Positions 17,500 to 26,735 of a stretch of 64,000 nucleotides of DNA are shown here, one piece after another (the first letter of the stretch is position 1; each line of letters starts with the position of its first letter). The position numbers were made by a program, and so were the translations under genes. Below the pieces are notes generated by a model, which was given only the letters and a program-made list of their open reading frames with translations, was not told the DNA's origin and searched no databases. Source of the stretch: Thalassospira lucentensis (GTDB taxonomy: Bacteria > Pseudomonadota > Alphaproteobacteria > Rhodospirillales > Thalassospiraceae); the NCBI RefSeq assembly GCF_032921865.1, contig NZ_CP136684.1, positions 2,267,001 to 2,331,000 of the forward strand, given 5' to 3'.

Positions 17500-17991
17500 T
17501 TATTTCCGGATCGAGGGATCCAAAAGGGCGTCGATTGGCGGGACCGGTGTGGTTTTGACCTTTTTTGTCACGATATAGGTAAAATATCGGTCAATACCGA
17601 TGCCTGCGATCAAAAGTCCGTCGATCAGGCGCTGATAGGCATCGACATCACGACAGAGTATCTTGAGCATATAATCGACCCCGCCGCCAAGGGCATAGCA
17701 TTCGACGATTTCGGGGATGTCCTGAACGGCCTTTTCGAAAATCGTGAAATCCTCGTGCTGGTGATGACGAAGCGTTACCTCGGTCATCACAAGGGTCGGC
17801 TTGACCAGCATTTCAAGATTGATATGGGCGTGATAGCCCGAAATCACGCCAAGGTCTTCAAGGCGCTTGAGCCGTTCCCAGCACGGGCTTGGCGAGAGGT
17901 TCACCGCCTCGGCCAGTTTGACCTTGGTGATGCGCCCCTCGCGTTGCAGCGTGAGCAGGATTTTCAGATCCTGATCATCCAGCCTGATCAT
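17500..17991 (-). CDS. asnC: AsnC/Lrp family regulator of the ectoine operon (DoeX-like)
   Basis: A 163-residue Lrp/AsnC protein. It has an N-terminal helix-turn-helix (LDDQDLKILLTLQREGRITKVKLAEAVNLSPSPCWERLKRLEDLGVI) and a C-terminal RAM/ligand domain with IVECYALGGGVDYMLKI. Its start overlaps the doeB stop by 4 bases. In halophiles and Roseobacters a regulator of this type is encoded in the ectoine degradation cluster and answers to pathway intermediates, which fits the position here. It probably works alongside the MocR-type EnuR encoded upstream. Confidence 0.9.
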   Translation of the reverse strand: MIRLDDQDLKILLTLQREGRITKVKLAEAVNLSPSPCWERLKRLEDLGVISGYHAHINLEMLVKPTLVMTEVTLRHHQHEDFTIFEKAVQDIPEIVECYALGGGVDYMLKILCRDVDAYQRLIDGLLIAGIGIDRYFTYIVTKKVKTTPVPPIDALLDPSIRK

Positions 17992-18992
17992 TTCCCGACC
18001 ACCTCGGCAATGACGGCAAGACAGTCACCGGTTTTGATCAGGCCGGGGAAATGGCGACAGGCGACGATGCCATCACGCGGTGCCTTGTATTCCGTCGGCA
18101 CCCCGCCGGTCCGGTTGGCATCGTAAACGCGCGCAATCAGATCACCGCGCGTGACCATCTGCCCCAGATCGACACAGGGTTCGAACAGGCCGCTTGAAAC
18201 CGACGCAACGAAACAGTTGCCATCCGGCATATCCAGCATTACGCCGCTATCGTCGGGGACGTCCGGTTCACCGGTCAGAATACCGGCATGGATCAGAAGG
18301 TTGCGCACCCCGCGATCGGCAATCGCCACCCGTTCTGCGGTGGTTGAACCCCCACCACCCAGTTCGGTGGTGACGAATGTTTTGCCGGCTTCCTCAACAA
18401 CCGTGTCGAACATGCCGACCGAATCAAGTTCGAGCATCATCATCGAATAAGGGGCGGCAAAGGCCTTCATCGCGTTTACGCAACGGGCTTCCTGTTCCTT
18501 GTCATCAAGGACGTGGACGGCGGCAAACGGAATGAAGTCCAGCGTCTTGCCGCCGGAATGCAGATCAAGGACGATGTCGGCTTCGGGTACCAGATGGCGC
18601 AGGACGTAATCGGCGATTTTCTGTGTCACCGTACCATCGGCCTTGCCGGGGAAGCTGCGGTTAAGGTTGCCCTTGTCAATCGGGGAAGTCCGCGACGCAT
18701 TCAGGAAAGCCGGGAAATTCATCGCCGGTAAAATGATGACCCGCCCGGTGATTTCAGCAGGTGACAGTTTCCCCGCCAGTTTGAACAGCGATACCAGACC
18801 TTCGTATTCGTCACCGTGATTGCCGCCGGTCAGAAGGGCGGTGGGGCCATTACCGTTACGAATGACCGTGATCGGGATCATCACAGCCCCCCACGCGGAA
18901 TCATCACGCGAATAGGGCAGCTTTAAAAAACCGTGATGAACACCATCCTGATCGAACGGGATCGTTGGCGTAATCGGGGATTTCTTTGTCAT
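17988..18992 (-). CDS. doeB: N-alpha-acetyl-L-2,4-diaminobutyrate deacetylase (DoeB)
   Basis: A 334-residue protein of the succinylglutamate desuccinylase/aspartoacylase family. Zinc-ligand motifs are visible: GGNHGDEYEG (His59, Glu62) and DLHSGG (His145), plus the NLNRSFPG substrate loop. In ectoine breakdown DoeB removes the acetyl group from N-alpha-acetyl-diaminobutyrate, yielding 2,4-diaminobutyrate and acetate. It lies between doeA and the AsnC regulator, the arrangement seen in known clusters. The assignment rests on family plus context; without the context it would be a generic deacylase. Confidence 0.9.
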   Translation of the reverse strand: MTKKSPITPTIPFDQDGVHHGFLKLPYSRDDSAWGAVMIPITVIRNGNGPTALLTGGNHGDEYEGLVSLFKLAGKLSPAEITGRVIILPAMNFPAFLNASRTSPIDKGNLNRSFPGKADGTVTQKIADYVLRHLVPEADIVLDLHSGGKTLDFIPFAAVHVLDDKEQEARCVNAMKAFAAPYSMMMLELDSVGMFDTVVEEAGKTFVTTELGGGGSTTAERVAIADRGVRNLLIHAGILTGEPDVPDDSGVMLDMPDGNCFVASVSSGLFEPCVDLGQMVTRGDLIARVYDANRTGGVPTEYKAPRDGIVACRHFPGLIKTGDCLAVIAEVVGK

Positions 18993-19012
18993 GGCCGTTT
19001 CCTTGCATAAAG

Positions 19013-19041
19013 GCAGGATACCGCGACCGTCGGTATCCTGC
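19013..19041 (-). promoter_or_regulatory. Intercistronic hairpin between doeA and doeB
   Basis: GCAGGATACCG at 19013-19023 pairs with CGGTATCCTGC at 19031-19041, 11 bp with a 7-base loop. It falls in the 107-base gap between doeA and doeB and lacks a strong T run. It may tune doeB relative to doeA. Confidence 0.5.
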
Positions 19042-19099
19042 GTGGCAGTCTTGCACCGGCATTTTATCTGCGATGCGATTGTGATCGGCGGTATTCGCG

Positions 19100-20281
19100 T
19101 CAGTTTTTGACGAATAACTGCCTTGGATAACTGGTCAGCGTTTTGCTGCCTGTTTCCGTGATCATCATGCTTTCGGTGATCTCGATCCCCCAGTCATCAA
19201 ACCAGAGTCCCGGCATGAAATGGAATGTCATGCCCGGTTCAAGAACCGTGCGGTCACCGGGGCGCAGGCTCATGGTGCGTTCGCCCCAGTCGGGCGGATA
19301 GGAAAGCCCGATGGGATAGCCACACCGGCTGTCTTTGTGGATGCCGTATTTTTGCAGCACGCCAAAGAAGGCAACGGCGATATCTTCGCAGACGTTGCCG
19401 GGTTTGGCGGCTTCAAGGCCAGCCTGAAGGCCTTCGATCAGGGCACTTTCGGCATCAAGGAAACGCTGTTCGGGTTGCCCCAGATAAACAGTGCGCGATA
19501 GCGGTGCGTGATAGCGTTTATAGCAACCGGCAATCTCGAAAAACGTTCCGGCATCGCCCGGTATCGGTTTGTCATCCCAGGTCAGATGTGGTGCACCGGC
19601 ATCGGCACCCGATGGCAGCAACGGCACGATTGCCGGGTAGTCCCCGCCGATCCCGTCAATGCCGACAATCCCCGAACGATAGATTTCGGCAACCAGTTCG
19701 TTTTTCTTCATGCCCGGTTCGACAACCTCGAAAATGCGTTCATGCATGTTTTCGACGATGCGGGCCGCCTGACGCATATAGAAAATCTCGGACTCGGATT
19801 TTACCGCGCGCTGCCAGTTTACCAGTGCGGTTGCGTCATGGAACTTTGCATTGGGCAGATGGGCCTGCAATTGCGCATAGCATCTGGCCGAGAAATAGTA
19901 ATTGTCCATTTCCACGCCGATATTGCGCGTGCCCCAATTGCGATATTCGATCACTTCGCACAGGTAATCCATCGGATGATGGGTGGTGGATTGCACATAG
20001 TAATCGGCATAGGGGATGATGCGGTCATGGGTCATATAGACCGTGCGCTTTGCCCCGTTTGCATCCTGCGACCGGCCGAACCAGATCGGATCATCTTCGA
20101 TCGGAACAAGGACGCATTGGTGAACATAAAACGACCAGCCGTCATAGCCGGTCAGCCAGGCCATGTTTGATGGATCGGTCACGATCAGAAGATCGAGCCC
20201 CTTTTCCACCATGGCTTTTTTTGTTTTTTCCAGACGCTCGGCATATTCCTCGCGCGTGAAATTCAATTCAACCTGGCTCAT
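19100..20281 (-). CDS. doeA: Ectoine hydrolase (DoeA/EutD), M24 peptidase family
   Basis: A 393-residue protein of the creatinase/Xaa-Pro peptidase (M24) fold. It has an N-terminal domain (LDLLIVTDPSNMAWLTGYDGWSFY) and a C-terminal pita-bread domain (GDAGTFFEIAGCYKRYHAPLSRTVYLG, GLSYPPDWGERTMSL, VLEPGMTFHFMPGLW). DoeA opens the ectoine ring to N-acetyl-diaminobutyrate. It is encoded directly between eutC and doeB. A strong ggagg site precedes ATG 20281. Family plus operon make the call secure. Confidence 0.92.
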   Translation of the reverse strand: MSQVELNFTREEYAERLEKTKKAMVEKGLDLLIVTDPSNMAWLTGYDGWSFYVHQCVLVPIEDDPIWFGRSQDANGAKRTVYMTHDRIIPYADYYVQSTTHHPMDYLCEVIEYRNWGTRNIGVEMDNYYFSARCYAQLQAHLPNAKFHDATALVNWQRAVKSESEIFYMRQAARIVENMHERIFEVVEPGMKKNELVAEIYRSGIVGIDGIGGDYPAIVPLLPSGADAGAPHLTWDDKPIPGDAGTFFEIAGCYKRYHAPLSRTVYLGQPEQRFLDAESALIEGLQAGLEAAKPGNVCEDIAVAFFGVLQKYGIHKDSRCGYPIGLSYPPDWGERTMSLRPGDRTVLEPGMTFHFMPGLWFDDWGIEITESMMITETGSKTLTSYPRQLFVKN

Positions 20282-20340
20282 CGCAGGCCTCCAAAAAAAG
20301 GCGGGGTTTCAGTTTTTCCTGACCCTGTTTCCCTTTGTTA

Positions 20341-21333
20341 TTACGACGTGATCTCGGTCCCAGCCTTGGCTGCGTCGCAGCGGGCGCGGGCGAGGGTGGC
20401 GATTGCGGTGTCCTGGACACCCGTACCGGTCAGATCGGCAACCGTGATCGCATCATCGGACGTACGTCCAGATGCCGATCCGGCGATAACCTGCCCCAGT
20501 TCTGAAAATGTGCGGTCGGCTTTGATGATCCGGGCATCAATGGCGTGATGCAGTTCGCCCAGGATCCGGCATTGCGAAAGGCTGTCGCACACATAAAGGT
20601 CTGCCCGGCCGATTAATGCCGGGTCGATTTCGTTTTTATGTTCCGCATCCGATCCCATCGCAGTGATATGGGTACCGGGTTTGACCCAGTCCGACAAAAG
20701 GACCGGTTCACGTGCGGGGGTGGTGGTGACAATAATGTCGGCATCCTGTGCCGCGGCCCGGCCATCGGGCGTTGCGGTTACGGAAAGGCCAAGTTCGCTG
20801 GCGCAGGCGGCGGCACAGAGTTCGGCCTTGGCCATGTCGCGTGCCCAGATGGTGGCCGATGTGATGCCGCGTACCAGTTTAAGCGCCTTGAGCTGCAATT
20901 TCGCCTGCACCCCGGCCCCGAAGATCGCGGCATGTTTTGCATCCTTGCGTGCCAGATGTTTGGCGGCGACACCCCCGGCAGCGGCGGTGCGGACATCGGT
21001 CAGATACCCGTTATCGAGCATGACGGCTTCGAGCAGGCCGGTTTTGGCCGAAAACAGGTTCATCAACCCGTTGACCGACGGCAGGCCGAGTTTCGGATTG
21101 TCAAAAAAGCCGGGGCTGATTTTGATGGCGAAACTGTCCAGTCCGGGGACATAGGCGGTTTTGACATCGACCTCGCCATTGTGGTCGTCGATATCAAGCC
21201 GAAGGATTGGCGGCATCCGCACATCCTTGGTCGCCAGGGCCAGAAAGGCATTTTCGATACAGGCAATCGCATCGGTATCAAGGGTGATAACGTTGCGAAG
21301 GTCGGTTTCGGTCAGAATTCTGATGTTGGGCAT
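20341..21333 (-). CDS. eutC: Ornithine cyclodeaminase-like protein EutC
   Basis: A 330-residue member of the ornithine cyclodeaminase/mu-crystallin family. The Rossmann part GAGVQAKLQLKALKLVRGI is at about 139-157, with DADIIVTTTPAREPVLL and KPGTHITAMGSDAEHKNEID. EutC accompanies EutB in clusters that use 5-hydroxyectoine and is thought to help convert the hydroxyectoine-derived intermediate. It starts 5 bases after the eutB stop region and has a gga-g site. The actual reaction in this pathway is less well defined than those of DoeA and DoeB. Confidence 0.9.
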   Translation of the reverse strand: MPNIRILTETDLRNVITLDTDAIACIENAFLALATKDVRMPPILRLDIDDHNGEVDVKTAYVPGLDSFAIKISPGFFDNPKLGLPSVNGLMNLFSAKTGLLEAVMLDNGYLTDVRTAAAGGVAAKHLARKDAKHAAIFGAGVQAKLQLKALKLVRGITSATIWARDMAKAELCAAACASELGLSVTATPDGRAAAQDADIIVTTTPAREPVLLSDWVKPGTHITAMGSDAEHKNEIDPALIGRADLYVCDSLSQCRILGELHHAIDARIIKADRTFSELGQVIAGSASGRTSDDAITVADLTGTGVQDTAIATLARARCDAAKAGTEITS

Positions 21334-21338
21334 ATTGG

Positions 21339-22328
21339 TTACTCCGCCATCAGGTCGACGTCTTCGCCGCCGACAATACGTTTATGCAAATCCATGTCGA
21401 TATTGCAGCCGGTCGACAGAACGACCGTGGTGCCGGGATTGTCGATCAATCCGGCGCGAAGGGCCGCGATACCAACGGCAGCGGCCCCTTCGATCACCTG
21501 CTGGTCATCGTGATAGGCGGCCCGGATGCCGTCCGCGATCTGGGCTTCGTTCACCAGAACAAAGTCATCGGTCAGATCGGCACACATATCGAATGTGTAT
21601 TGGTTGTTTTGCCCGATGCCGCCGCCCAGACTGTCGGCCAGTGTCGGCAGTTCTTTGACCGCGGTCGGTTTGCCTTCCTGCAAGCTTGTGATCATCGCAC
21701 AGCCGCGTTCCATCGAAATGCCGACAACCCGGATGGCCGGATTGATCGACTTCGCCGCCAGCGCAACACCCGCCAGCAGCCCGCCGCCCGACAATGGCAC
21801 CAGAAGCGTGTCGGTTTCGGGAAGCTGTTCAAGGATTTCAAGGCCAAGGGTTCCCTGACCGGCGATGATATCGGCATGGTCAAAGGGGGGCAGCATGGTC
21901 ATGCCCTTTTCCGATACCAGACGGTCGACTTCCTTTTGGGCTTCGTCCTGCGAGGTGCCGGAAATGCAGATTTCTGCCCCCTGGGCGCGGATGCCTTCGA
22001 CCTTGTTTTTCGGGACCAGTTCGGACATGCAGATGACGGCGCGCACCCCGGCATTGCGTGCCGCATTGGCAAGGGCGCGGCCATAATTGCCGGTCGATAC
22101 GCCGACAACGCCCTTTTCCTTTTGTTCGGGTGACAGTTTCAGAACGGCATTCGCCGCCCCGCGCAGTTTGAAGCTGCCGGTATATTGCTGGTGTTCGCAT
22201 TTTAGCCACACGGGCGATCCGATCTGCTCAGACAGGCTGGCAGACGGGCGCAGTGGTGTATGGATCACGTGGCCCGCGATGGTTTTGCGGGCAGAAAGCA
22301 CATCACCAAGCGTGATGGGTTCCTTCAT
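21339..22328 (-). CDS. eutB: Threonine dehydratase-like PLP enzyme EutB
   Basis: A 329-residue fold type II PLP enzyme. The Schiff-base Lys lies in YTGSFKLRGAANAV, and the glycine-rich phosphate loop is in VPLSGGGLLAGVALA. ATG 22328 is chosen because acgagg precedes it and it starts 10 bases after eutA; a 12-residue longer form would overlap eutA. In hydroxyectoine degradation EutB is proposed to dehydrate the hydroxylated diaminobutyrate derivative. Its place between eutA and eutC supports this over a housekeeping threonine dehydratase. Confidence 0.9.
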   Translation of the reverse strand: MKEPITLGDVLSARKTIAGHVIHTPLRPSASLSEQIGSPVWLKCEHQQYTGSFKLRGAANAVLKLSPEQKEKGVVGVSTGNYGRALANAARNAGVRAVICMSELVPKNKVEGIRAQGAEICISGTSQDEAQKEVDRLVSEKGMTMLPPFDHADIIAGQGTLGLEILEQLPETDTLLVPLSGGGLLAGVALAAKSINPAIRVVGISMERGCAMITSLQEGKPTAVKELPTLADSLGGGIGQNNQYTFDMCADLTDDFVLVNEAQIADGIRAAYHDDQQVIEGAAAVGIAALRAGLIDNPGTTVVLSTGCNIDMDLHKRIVGGEDVDLMAE

Positions 22329-22338
22329 GGCGACCTCG

Positions 22339-23121
22339 TTACGATTTGTGTGGGGCGTGGTCAAACAGGGTTCCGAACCCCGCGACCGGTTTGTCGTATT
22401 TCATCAGATGCAGCGCATGCCAGATCATTGCCTGATTGCTGGTGATCACGGGCTTGCCCAGAAGCTTTTCCGCACGTTCGGCAATCTCGGCGGACCGAAT
22501 TGCGGTGCATGAAATGAACACGGCATCGGCATCCGGGCTATTGACCTGCAGGGCCGCAGCCAAAAGGGCGTCGGGCGGGATTGCGGTCATATCAATATCG
22601 TTTTCAAGCCCGAACCCCATCAGCCGGGTCACATCGAAACCGCGCACGATCAGTTGTTCGGCAACGGATCGGGTGACATCCAGAACATAGGGGGCGACCA
22701 CGGCGATTTTTTGCGCACCGATTGTTCGCAATGCGACATCTGTTGCCAGCAACGGATTGGTCACGGCTGTGCCCGGCATTCCCTTGTTGATCAGGGCTTC
22801 GATCCGGTCCGATCCATTGACCGCCGTGCCCGACGTGCAGCCAAAAATGGCAACATCCACCCCATAGCCCGGCAACAGTGTGCGTGCGGCACGTGGCAGA
22901 TCGTCAGCCATGCTGCGCAGGGTGTCGACCGTGATGGGATTGGCATTTTCAATGCGGGTGGTGAACAGGCCAACATCATCGGGAATGATGCGACGCAGGT
23001 CATCCTCGCTATTGAAATCGGTGGCGAGCGTAATCAGCCCTATCCGCCCGGCCGGGGCAACCGGATCGGGCAAATAGGACAGGTCTACCGGCTCTGGCGT
23101 GACCGCGGGGGCAACGGACAT
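22339..23121 (-). CDS. eutA: Asp/Glu racemase/maleate isomerase-like protein EutA
   Basis: A 260-residue protein of the Asp/Glu racemase-like superfamily with two active-site-type cysteines, in FGCTSGTAVNG and in FISCTAIRSAEI. EutA is the partner proposed to adjust stereochemistry of hydroxyectoine so that the pathway can use it. ATG 23121 has aaggag 9 bases upstream and is preferred to a start 30 bases earlier. It is the third gene after enuR, following uehB and uehC. Confidence 0.88.
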   Translation of the reverse strand: MSVAPAVTPEPVDLSYLPDPVAPAGRIGLITLATDFNSEDDLRRIIPDDVGLFTTRIENANPITVDTLRSMADDLPRAARTLLPGYGVDVAIFGCTSGTAVNGSDRIEALINKGMPGTAVTNPLLATDVALRTIGAQKIAVVAPYVLDVTRSVAEQLIVRGFDVTRLMGFGLENDIDMTAIPPDALLAAALQVNSPDADAVFISCTAIRSAEIAERAEKLLGKPVITSNQAMIWHALHLMKYDKPVAGFGTLFDHAPHKS

Positions 23122-23191
23122 CGTCCTGAACTCCTTGATGGGGCGGGGCAATGAATGCCCGCACCCCGGTTTGATATTGTGGTTGTTCTTT

Positions 23192-23206
23192 CCGGGACGA
23201 TCCCGG
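23192..23206 (-). promoter_or_regulatory. Short hairpin between uehC and eutA
   Basis: CCGGGA at 23192-23197 and TCCCGG at 23201-23206 form a 6-bp stem with a 3-base loop, 12 bases downstream of the uehC stop on the minus strand. It has no T run; a message-stability role is possible. Confidence 0.35.
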
Positions 23207-23217
23207 TTACCTGCCGA

Positions 23218-24501
23218 TTAACGGAAAGCCATGGTCGGCAGGAACAATGCGATCTGCGGAACAAAGACCAGAATCACGGCGGCCAGCAGAAGCATGAAGA
23301 TAAAGGGCGGCGTTCCGCGGATGACCTCGTAATAAGGTCGCCTGAAGATCGCGATGGCGGTGAAAATATCGCAGCCAAATGGTGGCGTTGCCGACCCGAT
23401 GGCGACCTGCAGGGTCACCAATGTACCGACCAGCACCGGATCAAGCCCGGCATCACGTACCAGCGGCATGAAGATCGGTGTCAGCACCAGAATGACAACA
23501 ATCGGATCAACGAACATGCAGCCAATGAAGAAGGCGATGCAGATGGCGGCAAGGATCAGATAGCTGTTCGCACCTTCAAGACCCAATGCACCGATCACGT
23601 GTTGCGGAATCTGGGCAAAGGAAATCACGAAGGAGAAAGTTGTACCCGCACCGACAAGGATGAAGACCACAGCGGTGATCAGGCCGGTCGATCGGGCGAT
23701 TTCCAGCATTTCCGACCATTTCACCGACTTGAAGATCAGAACCTCAAGAATGATGGCATAGACCACGGAAACGGCGGCGACTTCGGTCGGGCTGACCCAG
23801 CCGAGATAGATGCCGCCAACAATTAGAACCGGGAACATGATGGCCGGGCCGGCATTGATAACGGCCTTGCCGCGTTCCGCCCAGCTCATGCGCGGGATGG
23901 TCGGGATGTTGTTCTTTTTTGCGTAATAGACGCAATAGGCCGAAAACATCAGAAGGATCAGAATGCCCGGACCGATCCCGGCCAGGAACAGTTCGCCGAT
24001 CGATACCTTGCCAACCACGCCAAACACGATCATGCCGATGGAGGGCGGGATCAGAAACGCGATGTCACTGGCATTGATGATCAGGGCCATGGCAAAGCTG
24101 TCTTTGTAGCCTGCCTTAAGCATTTTCGGGCGCAAAGGTCCGCCCATCGCAACCACGGTTGCCTGTGTCGAACCCGATACCGCGCCAAAAAGCGTACAGC
24201 CAAGGGCGGTTGTTACGGCAAGGCCGCCGCGCACATGACCGACAAAGGTCATGGCAAGGTCGATAAGCCGGTTGGCCGTATGTCCCTTTGTCACGATATC
24301 GGCGGCAAAGATGAACATCGGCACGGCAATCAGTGCCACCGGTGAAATCCCGGTCACCATTTGCTGGATCAGAATTTTGGGATCAATCGGCATGTAGAAG
24401 GTAAAGGCGACAACGCTGGCCATGGTCAGCGGCACCATCATCGGGAAACCCAGCACCAGAAGGACGAGCATCACGATGAGAATTGTGGTTCCAAGATCCA
24501 T
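23218..24501 (-). CDS. uehC: Ectoine TRAP transporter large permease (UehC/TeaC)
   Basis: A 427-residue DctM protein with about 12 helices, the standard length. Family motifs include LGFPMMVPLTMASV, TALGCTLFGAVSGSTQATVVAMGGPLRPKM, AFLIPPSIGMIVFGVVGKVS and SPTEVAAVSVVYAIILEVL, with SATPPFGCDIF near the end. It follows uehB by 12 bases and completes the high-affinity ectoine importer with UehA and UehB. It starts the catabolic part of the operon; eutA follows after a short hairpin. Confidence 0.92.
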   Translation of the reverse strand: MDLGTTILIVMLVLLVLGFPMMVPLTMASVVAFTFYMPIDPKILIQQMVTGISPVALIAVPMFIFAADIVTKGHTANRLIDLAMTFVGHVRGGLAVTTALGCTLFGAVSGSTQATVVAMGGPLRPKMLKAGYKDSFAMALIINASDIAFLIPPSIGMIVFGVVGKVSIGELFLAGIGPGILILLMFSAYCVYYAKKNNIPTIPRMSWAERGKAVINAGPAIMFPVLIVGGIYLGWVSPTEVAAVSVVYAIILEVLIFKSVKWSEMLEIARSTGLITAVVFILVGAGTTFSFVISFAQIPQHVIGALGLEGANSYLILAAICIAFFIGCMFVDPIVVILVLTPIFMPLVRDAGLDPVLVGTLVTLQVAIGSATPPFGCDIFTAIAIFRRPYYEVIRGTPPFIFMLLLAAVILVFVPQIALFLPTMAFR

Positions 24502-24513
24502 TTTTCCGTCCCC

Positions 24514-25098
24514 CTACAGATGATGGTCGTCAGCTTCGGAGAACGTATCCTCAACCCGGTACGACAGATGCGTTCCGGGTCTGACGATATTCGTTACCGC
24601 GGCAAGTACGAACTGGATCCCCGTGACGGTCAGGCCAAAGGGTACGATGAGGACGGTCAGATAGTATGGGATGCGAAGGGCAGGCGTCAGGCGGTTGGAC
24701 TGGATCAGGGATGAAACATAGCCGATAGAATACCATGCCAGAAGAAACAGAAGGGCCGCCGTGCCCAGCGTGATGATGATCATCATGATCTTGCTGGCCT
24801 GCGGACCCAGCATATCGGTAAAGGCCGACATGCGGATATGGCGCCCCATGCGGGCGGCCTCGCTGATGCCGACGAATGTGACAAGAATGATCAGAAATTG
24901 ATTGAGCTCTTCGGAAAAGAAGATGCTCGAACTGAAACCCAGACGCATGATCACATTGGCGACCGTATTGACGGCCATGATCACGATGCTCCACCCCAGC
25001 AACTGACGTTCGACGACAGATAATCCATCATCGAGCCGTTTCAGCACCGACAGCACCCCGCCTTTCGGCGCGGGAGCCTCCCCGTTAGAATCCGACAT
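24514..25098 (-). CDS. uehB: Ectoine TRAP transporter small permease (UehB/TeaB)
   Basis: A 194-residue DctQ protein with four helices and a hydrophilic N-terminal leader (MSDSNGEAPAPKGG). VNTVANVIMRLGFSSSIFFSEELNQFLIILVTFVGISEAARMGRHIRMSAF is the family signature region. ATG 25098 has ggaggt just upstream; a longer frame to 25227 would run into the operator region and has no good site. It is the first structural gene after enuR and lies 133 bases from the palindromic operator at 25231-25254. Confidence 0.9.
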   Translation of the reverse strand: MSDSNGEAPAPKGGVLSVLKRLDDGLSVVERQLLGWSIVIMAVNTVANVIMRLGFSSSIFFSEELNQFLIILVTFVGISEAARMGRHIRMSAFTDMLGPQASKIMMIIITLGTAALLFLLAWYSIGYVSSLIQSNRLTPALRIPYYLTVLIVPFGLTVTGIQFVLAAVTNIVRPGTHLSYRVEDTFSEADDHHL

Positions 25099-25230
25099 AC
25101 GACCTCCATGATGCGCGTGCGAGACATTCTTGCTGAACGTTGTGTGTGGTTGTTGGTTCCCTCCCACACGTTTTCCTGCTCGCTTCACGCCAGACTGCCA
25201 GAATAAAAACGGTTTGTGACGGTTCAATCA

Positions 25231-25254
25231 GATTTTTGTCATGAGACAAAAATC
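25231..25254. promoter_or_regulatory. Palindromic operator in front of uehB (probable EnuR site)
   Basis: GATTTTTGTC at 25231-25240 and GACAAAAATC at 25245-25254 form a perfect 10-bp dyad around ATGA. Its 18-base core TTTTGTCATGAGACAAAA (25234-25251) matches the core at 26746-26763, in front of uehA, at 17 of 18 positions. It overlaps the last two bases of the enuR stop codon. This suggests that the uehBC-eut-doe operon has its own regulated promoter just after enuR. Confidence 0.75.
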
Positions 25255-26650
25255 AATACATAACGTCGAAGGCATGGACACCCGGCATCTGTTCCATCGT
25301 GTGACGGATCTGCATCAGACCGTGATGCAGGGACGGGGTATCAACCGCCCCACCAACACAAATCCGGATGGCATTCGGGCGGGGGACCTTGACGGTCATG
25401 AAGGGATCGGAAATCGTCACGGCAACCCCGTTTTTCCGCAGTTCCGAGGCAAACCATTCTTCCTGCCAGTGATGCGGAATACGCACCCAGGCGCTTAGCG
25501 AGGTGGGGTGGTGGCGAACCACGGCATCGCCCAGTATTTCCGCAACAAGGGTCTGTCTTTCGCGCATCAGGGCGCGTTGGACCGTTACGGCCTGATCGAC
25601 GGTGCCATCGGCAATCCAGCGTGCGCCGATCTCGGCCATTAATGGTGTGCCCATCCAGCCGGTGACTCGCAGAACGCTGCTGGCGCGGATCGAAAGATGC
25701 TGTGGCACGATGAGAAAACCGGTGCGAAGCCCCGGCATGACAATCTTGGTCAGGCTGGAAACATGGAAGCCCAGACGCGGCAGGAAGCTTGTGATCGGCG
25801 GCAGGTTTTGTTCGAGAAGCGGGCGGTATACATCGTCTTCGATGACGTAAACGCCGTAATGTTCGGCGATCTCGGCGATTTGTTTGCGCCGTTCAAGTCC
25901 CATCAGGCAGTTGGTCGGGTTGGTATAGATCGGGGTAACGACAAGGGCGCGGATATGGCGCGCGCGGCATTCGCGTTCGAACGCTTCAGGCAGAATGCCC
26001 TCGTCATCGGTGGGCAACGCGCCCAGCTTGAACCGCAGGATGCTCGCCGTGCCGATAACCCCATGATCGGTCAGGCTTTCGGTCAGGACGACATCATCGG
26101 GCTGAACCACCGTTGCGAGGGCGGTAAACACCCCCTGGGCGGCACCATTGGTGATCAGGATATTGGGAAGTTCGGCCGAAATACCCATGGATTCCAGCCA
26201 TTTACTGCCGATTTCGCGATGATATTCAAAACCGGCAACCGGGCGGCAGCTTTCCATCCAGTTGTGGTGGGTTTCTTCGGCCAGTCTGCTGTGTATCTGG
26301 CGCGACAGATCATTGTGGAAATCGGTATAGGCCGTGCGCACGATCGACAGGTCGATCAGGTCGGGCTGGCGGTTATCCAGAATAAAGGTCGATGCGCGAT
26401 CTGTCAGGCGTGCCTGAACGAATGTGCCCCTTCTTCGTTCCGATCTGAGATAACCCTGTCGTTCTACTTCCTTGTAGGCCGCGCTGACGGTTTGCACGCT
26501 GACATGCAGCCGATAGGCCAGTTCACGATGGGTCGGCATCCGGACATCGTGCCGAAGGCGCCCGGCCTCTATATCCGTGATGATTGCTTCGACAAGGGCC
26601 TTGTATTTCGGTCCCGTATCGCCGCTCAGGTCAATATTTGGCAGCCACAT
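25253..26650 (-). CDS. enuR: MocR/GntR-type regulator of ectoine use (EnuR)
   Basis: A 465-residue fusion. It has an N-terminal GntR winged helix (about 10-80: KYKALVEAIITDIEAGRLRHDVRMPTHRELAYRLHVSVQTVSAAYKEVERQGYLRSERRRGTFV) and a class I aminotransferase-like domain. The PLP Lys is expected in SSLTKIVMPGLRTGFLI. In known clusters EnuR represses ectoine import and breakdown until an intermediate such as acetyl-diaminobutyrate reacts with its PLP. It lies between divergent uehA and co-directional uehBC, and dyads of one sequence flank it on both sides. That supports it as the regulator of both units and probably of itself. Confidence 0.92.
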   Translation of the reverse strand: MWLPNIDLSGDTGPKYKALVEAIITDIEAGRLRHDVRMPTHRELAYRLHVSVQTVSAAYKEVERQGYLRSERRRGTFVQARLTDRASTFILDNRQPDLIDLSIVRTAYTDFHNDLSRQIHSRLAEETHHNWMESCRPVAGFEYHREIGSKWLESMGISAELPNILITNGAAQGVFTALATVVQPDDVVLTESLTDHGVIGTASILRFKLGALPTDDEGILPEAFERECRARHIRALVVTPIYTNPTNCLMGLERRKQIAEIAEHYGVYVIEDDVYRPLLEQNLPPITSFLPRLGFHVSSLTKIVMPGLRTGFLIVPQHLSIRASSVLRVTGWMGTPLMAEIGARWIADGTVDQAVTVQRALMRERQTLVAEILGDAVVRHHPTSLSAWVRIPHHWQEEWFASELRKNGVAVTISDPFMTVKVPRPNAIRICVGGAVDTPSLHHGLMQIRHTMEQMPGVHAFDVMY

Positions 26651-26735
26651 CCTGTCGATTCCTACCCTTGTCTACCCTTGTGCTTCCTTGGGGGTTTTCC
26701 CGACCCTAACATGACCTGTGGGTTAATGTGTAGAC